Origin: Halobacteriales archaeon QS_5_70_15
GTDB lineage: Archaea > Halobacteriota > Halobacteria > Halobacteriales > Haloarculaceae
DNA: 9,806 bases
Direction of reading: 5' to 3'
NCBI GenBank assembly: GCA_003022005.1
Contig: PXRQ01000064.1
Coordinates: 40,027-49,832 of the forward strand
Under the pieces are notes generated by a model. It was not told where the DNA came from, did no database searches, and was given only the letters and a program-made list of their open reading frames with translations. How positions within the stretch are numbered: the first letter of the stretch is position 1; each line of letters begins with the position of its first letter. Both the position numbers and the translations under genes were made by a program. Below are positions 1 through 6,677 of this stretch, one piece after another.

Positions 1-339
1 GAGACCGATCGTCGCGCGGGAGGCGAACGCGAGGGCGTAGCCGTCGCTGACGGCGAACGCGACGACGCCCGCGCCCATGAGCAGGGTCCCGACGGTCGCG
101 ACCCGTCGCGTCCCGAAGCGGTCGGCGAGCACCCCCGCGGGCACCTGCATCAGCGCGTAGATGTAGAACAGCGAGGAGTGGAGCACGCCGAGTTCGGTCC
201 CCGTCGCGTCGAACGCCCGCATCAGGTCGTCGGCGATAACCGAGGTCGACACCCGGTGGAAGCTGAACAGCGTGAAGCCGGCGGCGAGCACGATCCAGCC
301 GATCCAGCGTCGCCGTCGCGGGTCCGTCCACACGTCCAT
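1..339 (-). CDS. MFS transporter, N-terminal part (runs off left edge)
   Basis: The minus strand reads an open frame from ATG at 339 to the window edge, giving 113 residues of an inner-membrane major facilitator protein. After a short Arg-rich cytoplasmic start there are hydrophobic segments near residues 12-25, 50-67 and 82-98, and a fourth begins near 101. The loop between helices 2 and 3 carries the classic MFS motif [13 protein letters not shown] (residues 69-80). An Arg at 108 fits the start of motif B in helix 4. The start is well fixed, because an in-frame TGA lies only 21 bases upstream. The rest of the protein, and so any clue to the substrate, lies outside the window. The gene is divergent from fusA across a 164-base gap. 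Family assignment is firm; cargo is unknown. Confidence 0.88.
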   Translation of the reverse strand, partial: MDVWTDPRRRRWIGWIVLAAGFTLFSFHRVSTSVIADDLMRAFDATGTELGVLHSSLFYIYALMQVPAGVLADRFGTRRVATVGTLLMGAGVVAFAVSDGYALAFASRATIGL

Positions 340-372
340 CCTGGTTCCGTCGCCGAGGTTTCACCAACGGCT

Positions 373-384
373 CCAATAACTTAC
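373..384 (-). promoter_or_regulatory. candidate TATA box for the MFS gene
   Basis: In an otherwise GC-rich gap the minus strand reads GTTATTG (374-380), about 38 bases before the MFS start. With initiation roughly 25-27 bases downstream of the box, the leader would be about 10 bases. The same heptamer sits upstream of the peroxiredoxin gene. This is positional inference only. Confidence 0.35.
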
Positions 385-458
385 CGGTCGATCCGCCCGG
401 TCGCCGTTCGCACGTCACGGTCCCACAGGAGAGAGCGGCTGATACCCGCACACGGGGG

Positions 459-477
459 CGAAACACTACCCTTTTCA
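459..477 (+). promoter_or_regulatory. candidate BRE/TATA region for fusA
   Basis: CGAAAC followed by CCTTTTC lies 30-45 bases before the fusA ATG. The CGAAA part resembles a haloarchaeal BRE, and the TTTT run could serve as the AT-rich box. This would place initiation within about 10 bases of the start codon. The box is weak for such a highly expressed gene, so the assignment is tentative. Confidence 0.35.
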
Positions 478-503
478 CGCTGCTGCTGGAATCTACCCTC
501 ATA

Positions 504-2687
504 ATGGGCCGACGCAAGAAGATCGTACAGGAGTGCGAGAAACTGATGGACAACCCGGAGCAGATCCGGAACATCGCCATCGCCGCACACGTCGACCACG
601 GCAAGACCACGCTGACGGACAACCTGCTCGCCGGCGCCGGCATGATCTCCGACGAGACGGCCGGTCAGCAGCTGATGATGGACACCGAGGAGGACGAGCA
701 GGAGCGCGGCATCACCATCGACGCCGCGAACGTCTCGATGACACACGAGTACGGGGGGGAGAACCACCTGGTCAACCTCATCGACACGCCGGGGCACGTC
801 GACTTCGGCGGGGACGTCACTCGGGCGATGCGTGCGGTCGACGGCGCGCTCGTCGTCGTCGACGCCGTCGAGGGCGCGATGCCCCAGACCGAGACCGTCG
901 TCCGGCAGGCCCTCCGCGAAGGGGTAAAGCCCGCGCTGTTCATCAACAAGGTCGACCGCCTCATCTCCGAGCTCCAGGAGGGCCCACAGGAGATGCAGGA
1001 GCGGCTCCAGAAGGTCATCCGCGACGTGAACGACCTGATTCGCGGGATGACCGAGGAGATGGACGTCGACTGGACCGTCTCCGTCGAGGACGGCACGGTC
1101 GCGTTCGGCTCCGCGCTGTACAAGTGGGGCGTCTCGGCTCCCTCGATGGTCGAGACGGGCATCGGGTTCCCGGAGATCATCGAGATGGAGCGCAACGACC
1201 AGCGCCGCGAGCTCCACGAGCAGACGCCGCTCTCAGACGTCGTGCTCGACATGGTCGCCGAGCACTTCCCGAACCCCCTGGAGGCCCAGCCCCGCCGCAT
1301 CCCGACGGTCTGGCGCGGCGACGACGGCTCCGACCTCGCCAGGACGATGCGCGAGGTCGACGACGACGGCGAGGTCGTCTTCATGGTCACGGACATCTCG
1401 ATGGACCCCCACGCCGGCGAGATCGCCACCGGGCGGCTGTTCTCGGGGACTATCCGCAAGGGCCAGGAGCTCTACGTCTCCGGGACAGTCGGGAAGAACC
1501 GCGTCCAGTCGGTGGGGATCTTCATGGGCGGCGAGCGCGAGGAGCTCGACCGGGGCGTCCCCGCCGGGAACATCGCCGCCGTCACGGGGCTCCGTGATGC
1601 CATCGCCGGCTCGACCGTCTCCAGCGTCGAGATGACCCCGTTCGAGTCCATCGAGCACATCTCCGAGCCGGTCATCACGAAGTCCGTCGAGGCGAAGTCG
1701 ATGGACGACCTCCCGAAGCTCATCGAAACCCTCCGGCAGGTCTCCAAGGAGGACCCGACCATCCGCATCGAGATCAACGAGGACACCGGCGAGCACCTCA
1801 TCTCCGGGCAGGGGGAGCTCCACCTCGAGGTCATCACCCAGCGCATCGAGCGCAACCAGGGTATCCCCGTCACCACGGGCGAGCCCATCGTCGTCTACCG
1901 CGAGGCGCCGACGACCGGGAGCCGCGAGGTCGAGGGCATCTCGCCGAACCGGCACAACCGGTTCTACATGAGCGTCGAGCCGCTCGACGACGGGATCGTC
2001 GAGCTGATCAAGCGCGGCGAGGCCTCGATGGACATGCCGGAGCTAGAGCGCCGGGAGGCGCTCATGGAGGCCGGCATGGACAAGGACACCGCCCAGAACG
2101 TCGAGGACATCTACGCGACGAACGTCATCGTCGACGACACGAAGGGCATCCAGCACCTCAACGAGACGATGGAGCTCGTCATCGAGGGGATCGAGGAGGC
2201 CCTCGAGGACGGCCCGCTCGCCGCCGAACCCGTGCAGGGCGCCCTGCTCCGGCTCCACGACGCCCGTCTCCACGAGGACGCCATCCACCGCGGCCCGGCA
2301 CAGGTCATCCCCGCCACGCGGGACGCCGTCCACCGGGCGCTGATGGACGCCGAGATCCGCCTGCTGGAACCGATCCAGGACGTCCGCATCGACGTCCCCA
2401 ACGAGTACATGGGCGCCGCCTCCGGCGAGGTCCAGGGCCGTCGCGGCCGCGTCGACGACATGTACCAGGAGGGCGACCTGATGGTCGTCGAGGGCATCGC
2501 GCCCGTCGGCGAGATGATCGGCTTCTCCTCGGACATCCGTTCGGCGACGGAGGGACGGGCCTCCTGGAACACGGAGAACGCCGGCTTCCGCGTCCTCGCG
2601 GACAACCTCCAGCCCGAGATCATCGCGGAGATCCGCGAGCGCAAGGGCATGAAGACGGAACTGCCCCAGCAGGTCGACTACTTCTAA
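504..2687 (+). CDS. fusA: translation elongation factor EF-2 (archaeal)
   Basis: This 727-residue GTPase drives ribosomal translocation in the cytoplasm, and its length is normal for archaeal EF-2. The GTP-binding motifs are all present: G1 AHVDHGKT (28-35), G2 RGIT (68-71), G3 DTPGH (94-98) and G4 NKVD (148-151). The C-terminal part holds [13 protein letters not shown]. Its His595 matches the residue converted to diphthamide in archaeal and eukaryotic EF-2, so a diphthamide pathway is expected elsewhere in the genome. No intein or frameshift interrupts the gene. The ATG start gives the usual N-terminus, [15 protein letters not shown], and there is no better start upstream. The neighbours are an MFS gene and a peroxiredoxin gene. 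The ribosomal protein genes rps12 and rps7, which often precede fusA in archaea, are not immediately adjacent. The gene therefore appears to be its own transcription unit. Confidence 0.98.
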   Translation: MGRRKKIVQECEKLMDNPEQIRNIAIAAHVDHGKTTLTDNLLAGAGMISDETAGQQLMMDTEEDEQERGITIDAANVSMTHEYGGENHLVNLIDTPGHVDFGGDVTRAMRAVDGALVVVDAVEGAMPQTETVVRQALREGVKPALFINKVDRLISELQEGPQEMQERLQKVIRDVNDLIRGMTEEMDVDWTVSVEDGTVAFGSALYKWGVSAPSMVETGIGFPEIIEMERNDQRRELHEQTPLSDVVLDMVAEHFPNPLEAQPRRIPTVWRGDDGSDLARTMREVDDDGEVVFMVTDISMDPHAGEIATGRLFSGTIRKGQELYVSGTVGKNRVQSVGIFMGGEREELDRGVPAGNIAAVTGLRDAIAGSTVSSVEMTPFESIEHISEPVITKSVEAKSMDDLPKLIETLRQVSKEDPTIRIEINEDTGEHLISGQGELHLEVITQRIERNQGIPVTTGEPIVVYREAPTTGSREVEGISPNRHNRFYMSVEPLDDGIVELIKRGEASMDMPELERREALMEAGMDKDTAQNVEDIYATNVIVDDTKGIQHLNETMELVIEGIEEALEDGPLAAEPVQGALLRLHDARLHEDAIHRGPAQVIPATRDAVHRALMDAEIRLLEPIQDVRIDVPNEYMGAASGEVQGRRGRVDDMYQEGDLMVVEGIAPVGEMIGFSSDIRSATEGRASWNTENAGFRVLADNLQPEIIAEIRERKGMKTELPQQVDYF

Positions 2688-2807
2688 TACGGTCGGACAT
2701 AAGCCCATGAACGACATCGGGTCATCGCCCGTCGGTCCGGATAGATTCCCTCCCCAGTGCGGGCGACACGCGGGCAAGTCCGTGGAGCAGCCGTCGGTCC
2801 AGCCGAA

Positions 2808-3338
2808 CTACAGCCCGAACGTCTCGACCTCGGGTTCGCCGAACTCCTCGCGGATCGCCTGGTGTATCTCGTAGACGTCGGGGGTGTCCCGCGTCGGGTC
2901 GAAGTGATGGGTGCCGACCCACGCGTACCGTATCGTCCGGTCCCCGTCGACGAGAAAGCAGGACCGCCGGGACCGGGGAAAGAGCTTGAACGTGCGGTAG
3001 TTCACGTCGAACGCGTCGGCCACCGAGAGGTCGGTGTCGGAGAACAGCGGAAACGTCAGGTCCAGGTAGTCGATGAACCGCCTGTGGGTACCCACGCGTG
3101 ACTTGCTGATGCCGACGACCTGCACCTGGTCGCTCGTCGAGAACCACTGGTAGTCCCTGAACGAGCACCACTCGTCGATGCAGTCGGGGCTGAAGTCGTT
3201 GGTGTAGAAACAGAGCAGGACCGGCCGGTCGGCCAGCAGCGAATCGAGGGACACCTCCTCCACGTCGCCCCCCGGCGAGACCAGCGGGGCGGTGAAATCG
3301 GGCGCCGAATCGCCGACGTCGAGTCCGGGTGCCGCCAT
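2808..3338 (-). CDS. peroxiredoxin-like protein (AhpC/TSA, BCP/PrxQ type)
   Basis: This 176-residue protein has a thioredoxin-fold peroxiredoxin layout and probably reduces peroxides in the cytoplasm. It opens with VGDSAPDFTAPLV (8-20), the usual redoxin N-terminus. The active-site segment is FYTNDFSPDCIDEWCSFRD (44-62). Cys53 is the expected peroxidatic residue. Cys58, five residues later, has the spacing of the resolving Cys in E. coli BCP. Arg125 in RSCFLVDGD matches the conserved catalytic Arg. In the usual PxxxT/SxxC motif the Pro is replaced by Thr46, while Ser50 is kept. That change could lower activity or mark a clade with another role. The ATG at 3338 sits 27 bases after a TATA-like box, supporting this start. 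The gene converges on fusA across 120 bases with no obvious T-rich terminator, and is divergent from the cupin gene. Confidence 0.88.
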   Translation of the reverse strand: MAAPGLDVGDSAPDFTAPLVSPGGDVEEVSLDSLLADRPVLLCFYTNDFSPDCIDEWCSFRDYQWFSTSDQVQVVGISKSRVGTHRRFIDYLDLTFPLFSDTDLSVADAFDVNYRTFKLFPRSRRSCFLVDGDRTIRYAWVGTHHFDPTRDTPDVYEIHQAIREEFGEPEVETFGL

Positions 3339-3359
3339 ACGCGCCCGTCGCCGGGGGCG

Positions 3360-3372
3360 AGCAATAACGGTC
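3360..3372 (-). promoter_or_regulatory. candidate TATA box of the peroxiredoxin gene
   Basis: The minus strand reads GTTATTG (3362-3368), centred 27 bases before the ATG at 3338. This is the spacing expected for a leaderless haloarchaeal transcript. It is one of very few AT-rich stretches nearby. Confidence 0.5.
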
Positions 3373-3420
3373 GGTCGGCCTCACCGCTCGATACCGTCCC
3401 GTCCGCGCCCCACCGTCCGG

Positions 3421-3434
3421 GAACAGGTTTTAGC
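3421..3434 (+). promoter_or_regulatory. candidate BRE/TATA box of the cupin gene
   Basis: GAACAG followed by GTTTTAG is centred about 27 bases before the cupin ATG at 3457, which fits a leaderless transcript. It lies back to back with the peroxiredoxin promoter candidate, so one 118-base gap would serve both divergent genes. Confidence 0.5.
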
Positions 3435-3456
3435 CACCGCTCGCCGACCCCCCGCC

Positions 3457-3972
3457 ATGCGGAAGGCACGCATCGAGGAGATCGACTCGTGGATGGGGCC
3501 GGCGGGCATCAAGCGCCCCCTGACGGAGGCGCTCGGGACCGAGGACGTCGCGATCAACTACTACGAACTCGACCCGGGCGAGTCGTTCGCGTTCGGTTAC
3601 CACCGACACGAGGGGCAGGAGGAGGTGTTCTACGTGCTGGAGGGCGAGGCCACGTTCGAGACCGGCGAGCCACGTGGCGGCTCGGAATCAACGAGCGGTG
3701 GAACCGCGAGCGAGGACGGGGAGGAGACGGTGAGCGCCGGCGAGGCCGTCAGGTTCGCCCCCGGCGAGTGGCAGCAGGGCCGGAACCGGGGCGAGGGGCG
3801 GGTGCGGGCGCTCGCGCTCGGGGCCCCCCAGGAGAGCGGCGAGACGACCATCCTCCGGGAGTGTCCGGACTGCGGCGAGCGGACCGAACAGGGGATCGAC
3901 CGGGCCGGGGACGCCGACGCGCTCGTCACGCGCTGTGTCGACTGCGGGGCCGAGACCGGTCGATTCACCTGA
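3457..3972 (+). CDS. cupin-domain protein with C-terminal zinc ribbon
   Basis: This 171-residue protein has a single small cupin barrel followed by a zinc ribbon. Cupin motif 1 is GYHRHEGQEEVFYVLEG (47-63), with His49, His51 and Glu55/56 as likely metal ligands. Motif 2 is GEAVRFAPGEWQQGRN (95-110). The position that is normally the last His ligand is Gln106 here, so metal binding may be altered. A Gly/Ser/Glu-rich insert of about 20 residues (72-91) separates the motifs and looks like a flexible loop. The tail has CPDC (136-139) and CVDC (160-163), a four-Cys site expected to bind zinc. The open frame extends further upstream, but I chose ATG 3457 because the homology starts there and a TATA-like box lies 27 bases before it. 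Substrate is unknown. The downstream DCC-type gene has the same orientation, 67 bases away, and may be co-transcribed. Confidence 0.85.
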   Translation: MRKARIEEIDSWMGPAGIKRPLTEALGTEDVAINYYELDPGESFAFGYHRHEGQEEVFYVLEGEATFETGEPRGGSESTSGGTASEDGEETVSAGEAVRFAPGEWQQGRNRGEGRVRALALGAPQESGETTILRECPDCGERTEQGIDRAGDADALVTRCVDCGAETGRFT

Positions 3973-4039
3973 CCGTGGCGTGGACCGTCGTCGATCCCCG
4001 GTCCGAAACCGAGAGGTACGACGAGTCCGTACGTCGGGT

Positions 4040-4444
4040 ATGGAGACTGTGACACTCGTCTACGACGACGACTGCGGGTTCTGCTCCTGGGTGGCGGCGT
4101 TCGTCGCCGAGCGCAGCGAGATGGGCATCGTGGGCTTCTCCGAACTCGCCGAGGAGGAACGCGAACGGCTCCCCGAGGACCACGAGGACTGTGTCCACCT
4201 GCTGACCGACGACGCCGTGTACTCCGGCGGCGAGGCCACCGAGATCGCGATGGAGCGCGCGGGCGTCCTCCCGGGCGAGGCCCGGACGTTCCTCAACCAG
4301 TTCGCCGACTACGGCCGGCTCCGCGAGCGGCTCTACCGCGAGGCGGCGAACCGACGCGACCTCTGGGGAACGCTCCTCTCCGCCGAGCCGCCGGCGCGGC
4401 GCGAACCGGCCGGCGCGGACGCCGGGAGCGAGAACGACGACTGA
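4040..4444 (+). CDS. DCC/DUF393-family thiol-disulfide protein
   Basis: This 134-residue cytoplasmic protein begins METVTLVYDDDCGFCSWV, with the DxxCxxC signature near the N-terminus (Cys12, Cys15) that names the DCC family (DUF393). Family members are usually called predicted thiol-disulfide oxidoreductases, and the CxxC pair resembles a thioredoxin-type active site. Later parts such as the segment around residues 54-75, with acidic and Gly-rich stretches, are typical of the family. The last 20 or so residues are acidic and probably disordered. The frame continues upstream, but ATG 4040 places the hallmark beta strand right at the N-terminus. The gap to the cupin gene is 67 bases and holds no convincing TATA box, so it may be read from the cupin promoter. 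Physiological partner is unknown; a redox role next to the peroxiredoxin and cupin genes is only inference. Confidence 0.85.
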   Translation: METVTLVYDDDCGFCSWVAAFVAERSEMGIVGFSELAEEERERLPEDHEDCVHLLTDDAVYSGGEATEIAMERAGVLPGEARTFLNQFADYGRLRERLYREAANRRDLWGTLLSAEPPARREPAGADAGSENDD

Positions 4445-4460
4445 CGGGCGGGCGCCTTCG

Positions 4461-4545
4461 GGGTTCGTACTGGCTGTCGTGTCCGGCCGAAGGTACAGCG
4501 ATCCCCGGTCGGCCGGGGGCTTCAGCCCTCCGGGCTACGAACGCC
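4461..4545. repeat. cluster of inverted repeats between convergent genes
   Basis: The gap between two convergent genes is dense in self-complementary sequence. GTTCGTA (4463-4469) is mirrored by TACGAAC (4536-4542), framing the region. Inside, CCCCGG (4503-4508) pairs with CCGGGG (4513-4518) over a TCGG loop, and AGCCC (4524-4528) pairs with GGGCT (4532-4536) over three bases. It could act as a shared 3'-end structure for both genes. It could also be a remnant of an IS200/IS605-type element end, whose ends form such hairpins. No transposase sequence remains here. Confidence 0.5.
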
Positions 4546-4555
4546 CGCGGCGAGC

Positions 4556-5140
4556 TCAGACCCCGGCGAGGTAGATGAGACAGAAGACGACGGCGTTGTA
4601 CGCCCCGTGGACCGCGACGGGGACCAGCAGGTCGTCGCTCCTCGCGTGGAGCCAGCCGAAGACGAGCGAGAGCCCGAAGATCGCGGTCAGCGAGAGGGCG
4701 ATCGCCGACGGCTCGGCGGTGTCGACGTAGAGCGTCGGGACGTGGGCCAGTGTGAACGGGACGCTCGCGATGACCACCGCCCACGGCCTCGAGGTGACGT
4801 CGTACAGCGACGCCTGGACGGCCCCGCGGTAGAGCAGCTCCTCCGTCGGGGCGATGACCAGCAGGGAGAGCGCCGCGACCAGGAGCAGCGAGACGCGGCG
4901 GAGGAGTCCGGTCCGCCCCGTCAGGGCGAGGTAGCCGACCGCGACGGCGACGAGGCCGAGCCCGTAGAGGACGACGCCGGCGGTCAGGCGCGACAGCGGA
5001 TCCCCCGTCGGCACGAGACGTCCGTCTAGTCCGGCGAGCGCGAAGCCCACGACCGGTCCCGCGAGGCCGGCGGCGACGGTGCCGAGTCCCGCTCGCGTCG
5101 ACGCCCGGTGCCGGAAGGGTACGCGACTCCTGACCCCCAT
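4556..5140 (-). CDS. CPBP-family intramembrane metalloprotease
   Basis: This 194-residue membrane protein carries the three motifs of the CPBP (CAAX protease and bacteriocin-processing, or Abi) family. They are EELLYR (Glu100, Glu101, Arg105), FTLAH (Phe129, His133) and HGAYN (His178, Asn182). The Glu and His residues are expected to form the metal-dependent active site inside the membrane. Hydrophobic segments lie near residues 17-37, 52-73, 83-98, 119-133, 147-164 and 172-192. The frame can be extended nine codons to a TTG at 5167, but ATG 5140 is preferred: it is a standard start and the extension would overlap the AT-rich promoter region. In archaea these proteins may process prenylated or membrane proteins, but the substrate cannot be read from the sequence. 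No bacteriocin or abortive-infection partner is next to it, so a housekeeping role seems more likely than defence. Confidence 0.87.
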   Translation of the reverse strand: MGVRSRVPFRHRASTRAGLGTVAAGLAGPVVGFALAGLDGRLVPTGDPLSRLTAGVVLYGLGLVAVAVGYLALTGRTGLLRRVSLLLVAALSLLVIAPTEELLYRGAVQASLYDVTSRPWAVVIASVPFTLAHVPTLYVDTAEPSAIALSLTAIFGLSLVFGWLHARSDDLLVPVAVHGAYNAVVFCLIYLAGV

Positions 5141-5146
5141 CGTTTC

Positions 5147-5170
5147 ACGATTATCATATATGGACAAAAC
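5147..5170 (-). promoter_or_regulatory. AT-rich promoter candidate of the CPBP gene
   Basis: On the minus strand GTTTTGT (5164-5170) is centred about 27 bases before ATG 5140, and TATATGATAA (5151-5160) follows it. This is the most AT-rich short stretch in the window. The first box has leaderless spacing to ATG 5140, which supports that start over the upstream TTG. Confidence 0.45.
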
Positions 5171-5272
5171 ACTCTACCGCGTCTCATCGATCGATATGTC
5201 GGGGGAGAGACGGTACGCCGTGCCGGAGAACGGACACCGGAGGACCGGGGGGGTCGACTGTGGGGCCAGCGT

Positions 5273-5292
5273 CCGGGTCCGCGACGACCCGG
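5273..5292 (-). other. hairpin just downstream of the acyl-CoA dehydrogenase
   Basis: CCGGGTC (5273-5279) and GACCCGG (5286-5292) form a perfect seven-pair stem with a six-base loop. It sits 16 bases past the stop codon of the minus-strand dehydrogenase. It may shape or protect the 3' end of that message. No T tract follows, so it is not a standard archaeal terminator. Confidence 0.4.
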
Positions 5293-5308
5293 GTGACCGC
5301 CCGGCCCG

Positions 5309-6472
5309 CTACTCGAACGCGGCGACGCCGGTCAGGTCGTGGCCGAGGATGAGCGAGTGGATGTCGTGGGTTCCCTCGTAGGTGTAGACGGTCTCGAGGT
5401 TCGCCATGTGGCGCATCGGGGAGTAGTCCGCGGTGATGCCGTTCCCGCCGAGCATCTCGCGGGCGATACGGGACTGGTCGCGGGCCATCCGGACGTTGTT
5501 CCGCTTTGCCATCGACACCTGCTGTGGCCGGAGGTCGCCGCGCTCTTTCAGTTCGGCCAGCCGGTAGGCCAGCAGCTGGGAGGTGGTTATCCGTGAGGCC
5601 ATCTCCGCGAGCTTCTCCTGCTGGAGCTGGAAGCCCGCGATGGGCTGGCCGAACTGCTCGCGGTCGGTCGCGTACTCCAGGGCGGTCTCGAAGCAGTCCC
5701 TGGCCGCGCCGACCGCACCCCACGCGATGCCGTAGCGGGCCTGCGTGAGACACGACAGCGGCCCCTTCATTCCCTCGACGCCGGGGAGGACGTTCGACTC
5801 CGGCACGTAGACGTTCGAGAGCTCGATCTGACCGGTGATCGACGCGCGGAGCGAGAGCTTCTCCTCGATCTTCGGGGTCTCGACGCCGTCGCGCTCGGTC
5901 TCGACGAGGAACCCGCGGACCGGGTCGTCAGGGGCGGAGCGGTCGCGGGTCCAGACGAGCGCGACGTCCGCGAGCGGCGAGTTCGTGATCCACGTCTTCG
6001 TCCCGTTGAGGACGTAGCCCTCGTCCTCGCGCTCGGCGTAGGTCTCCATCCCCGAGGGGTTCGATCCGTGGCTCGGCTCGGTCAGCCCGAAACAGCCGAT
6101 CGCCTCCCCGGTGCCCATCGGCTCGAGCCACCGCTCCTTCTGTGCCTCGCTCCCGTAGGCGTGGATGGGGTACATGACGAGCGAACCCTGAACCGAGGCC
6201 ATCGAGCGCAGCCCCGAGTCGCCGGCCTCCAGTTCCTGCATCAGGACGCCGTAGGCCGTCTCGGAGAGGTCGGCCAGGCCGTACCCCGAGAGGTTCGGCG
6301 CGTAGAACCCCAGGTCGCCCATCCCCTCGATCAGGTCGGTCGGGAACGTCCCCTCGATCCAGTGGTCGGCGACCACGGGCTTGAACCGCTCCTCGACGAA
6401 CTCGCGGGCGGTGTCGCGGACCATCCGCTCCTCGCCCGTCAGGTCCGCCTCCAGGTCGACGTAGTCGAGCAT
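5309..6472 (-). CDS. gcdH: acyl-CoA dehydrogenase, glutaryl-CoA dehydrogenase type
   Basis: This 387-residue flavoprotein matches the glutaryl-CoA dehydrogenase branch of acyl-CoA dehydrogenases along its length. It should oxidise glutaryl-CoA to crotonyl-CoA with loss of CO2, passing electrons to ETF, in lysine, tryptophan or aromatic degradation. CFGLTEPSHGSNPSGMET (127-143) and GTKTWITNSPLADV (157-170) are close to the human enzyme as I recall it. YEGTHDIH (365-372) holds the catalytic base Glu366. Glu82, Arg89 and Ser90 in LEAGDSGLRSMASVQ align with human Glu87, Arg94 and Ser95, which bind the distal carboxylate; Tyr365 aligns with human Tyr369, found in decarboxylating enzymes. The open frame extends upstream, but ATG 6472 gives the family's normal length and lies 27 bases from a TATA-like box. 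No ETF or CoA-transferase genes adjoin it. A broader short-chain acyl-CoA role cannot be excluded. Confidence 0.92.
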   Translation of the reverse strand: MLDYVDLEADLTGEERMVRDTAREFVEERFKPVVADHWIEGTFPTDLIEGMGDLGFYAPNLSGYGLADLSETAYGVLMQELEAGDSGLRSMASVQGSLVMYPIHAYGSEAQKERWLEPMGTGEAIGCFGLTEPSHGSNPSGMETYAEREDEGYVLNGTKTWITNSPLADVALVWTRDRSAPDDPVRGFLVETERDGVETPKIEEKLSLRASITGQIELSNVYVPESNVLPGVEGMKGPLSCLTQARYGIAWGAVGAARDCFETALEYATDREQFGQPIAGFQLQQEKLAEMASRITTSQLLAYRLAELKERGDLRPQQVSMAKRNNVRMARDQSRIAREMLGGNGITADYSPMRHMANLETVYTYEGTHDIHSLILGHDLTGVAAFE

Positions 6473-6493
6473 ACCCGGGGTTCGGGTCGAGCC

Positions 6494-6506
6494 GACAAAA
6501 ACGCTC
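6494..6506 (-). promoter_or_regulatory. candidate TATA box of the acyl-CoA dehydrogenase gene
   Basis: The minus strand reads GCGTTTTTGTC, with the T run at 6497-6501 centred 27 bases before ATG 6472. This fits a leaderless transcript and supports the chosen start over the longer open frame. Confidence 0.5.
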
Positions 6507-6520
6507 GTACACCACGTCCC

Positions 6521-6587
6521 GGCCTCCGGGCTCTCCGGCCGGACCTCGGCGACCCCCGCCTCCGAGGGCCTTCCGGGCTCCCGGCCA
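6521..6587. repeat. two imperfect direct repeats in the divergent gap
   Basis: A 20-base GC-rich stretch at 6521-6540 recurs at 6568-6587. The copies differ by one inserted base each in different places. Both start and end with GGCC and contain CCGGGCTC, so each can also fold on itself. They lie between two divergent promoters and could be a regulator site. Chance similarity in GC-rich DNA is also possible. Confidence 0.3.
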
Positions 6588-6639
6588 CGTCGGGTCGAGG
6601 GGGTCTCGTCCGGCCGATCCCGGCGATCCCGCGACCGGA

Positions 6640-6655
6640 GGGATAGGTTTTCAAG
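6640..6655 (+). promoter_or_regulatory. candidate TATA box of the sugar cassette
   Basis: GGATAGGTTTTCAAG has its T run (6648-6651) centred 28 bases before ATG 6678, as expected for a leaderless message. It is the only good promoter candidate for the three overlapping genes that follow. Confidence 0.5.
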
Positions 6656-6677
6656 CCGACGACGGGACGGGGCGGGT

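Noticed and set aside
533..1597. 354-codon Arg-rich frame inside fusA, with long minus-strand frames opposite fusA
   Set aside because: EF-2 homology covers the whole stretch. The alternatives are low-complexity shadows without domains.
2688..2807. Terminator or small RNA between fusA and the peroxiredoxin gene
   Set aside because: I saw no T tract and no convincing stem in this 120-base gap.
4556..5140. CPBP protease as part of an abortive-infection or bacteriocin immunity system
   Set aside because: The family name invites this, but no toxin, bacteriocin, nuclease or other defence gene lies nearby. The protein has only the core membrane domain.
5196..5381. Small plus-strand frame (about 61 residues) after the AT-rich stretch at 5150-5165
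   Set aside because: A TATA-like sequence does precede it, but it runs antisense into the conserved 3' end of the acyl-CoA dehydrogenase and has no recognisable features.
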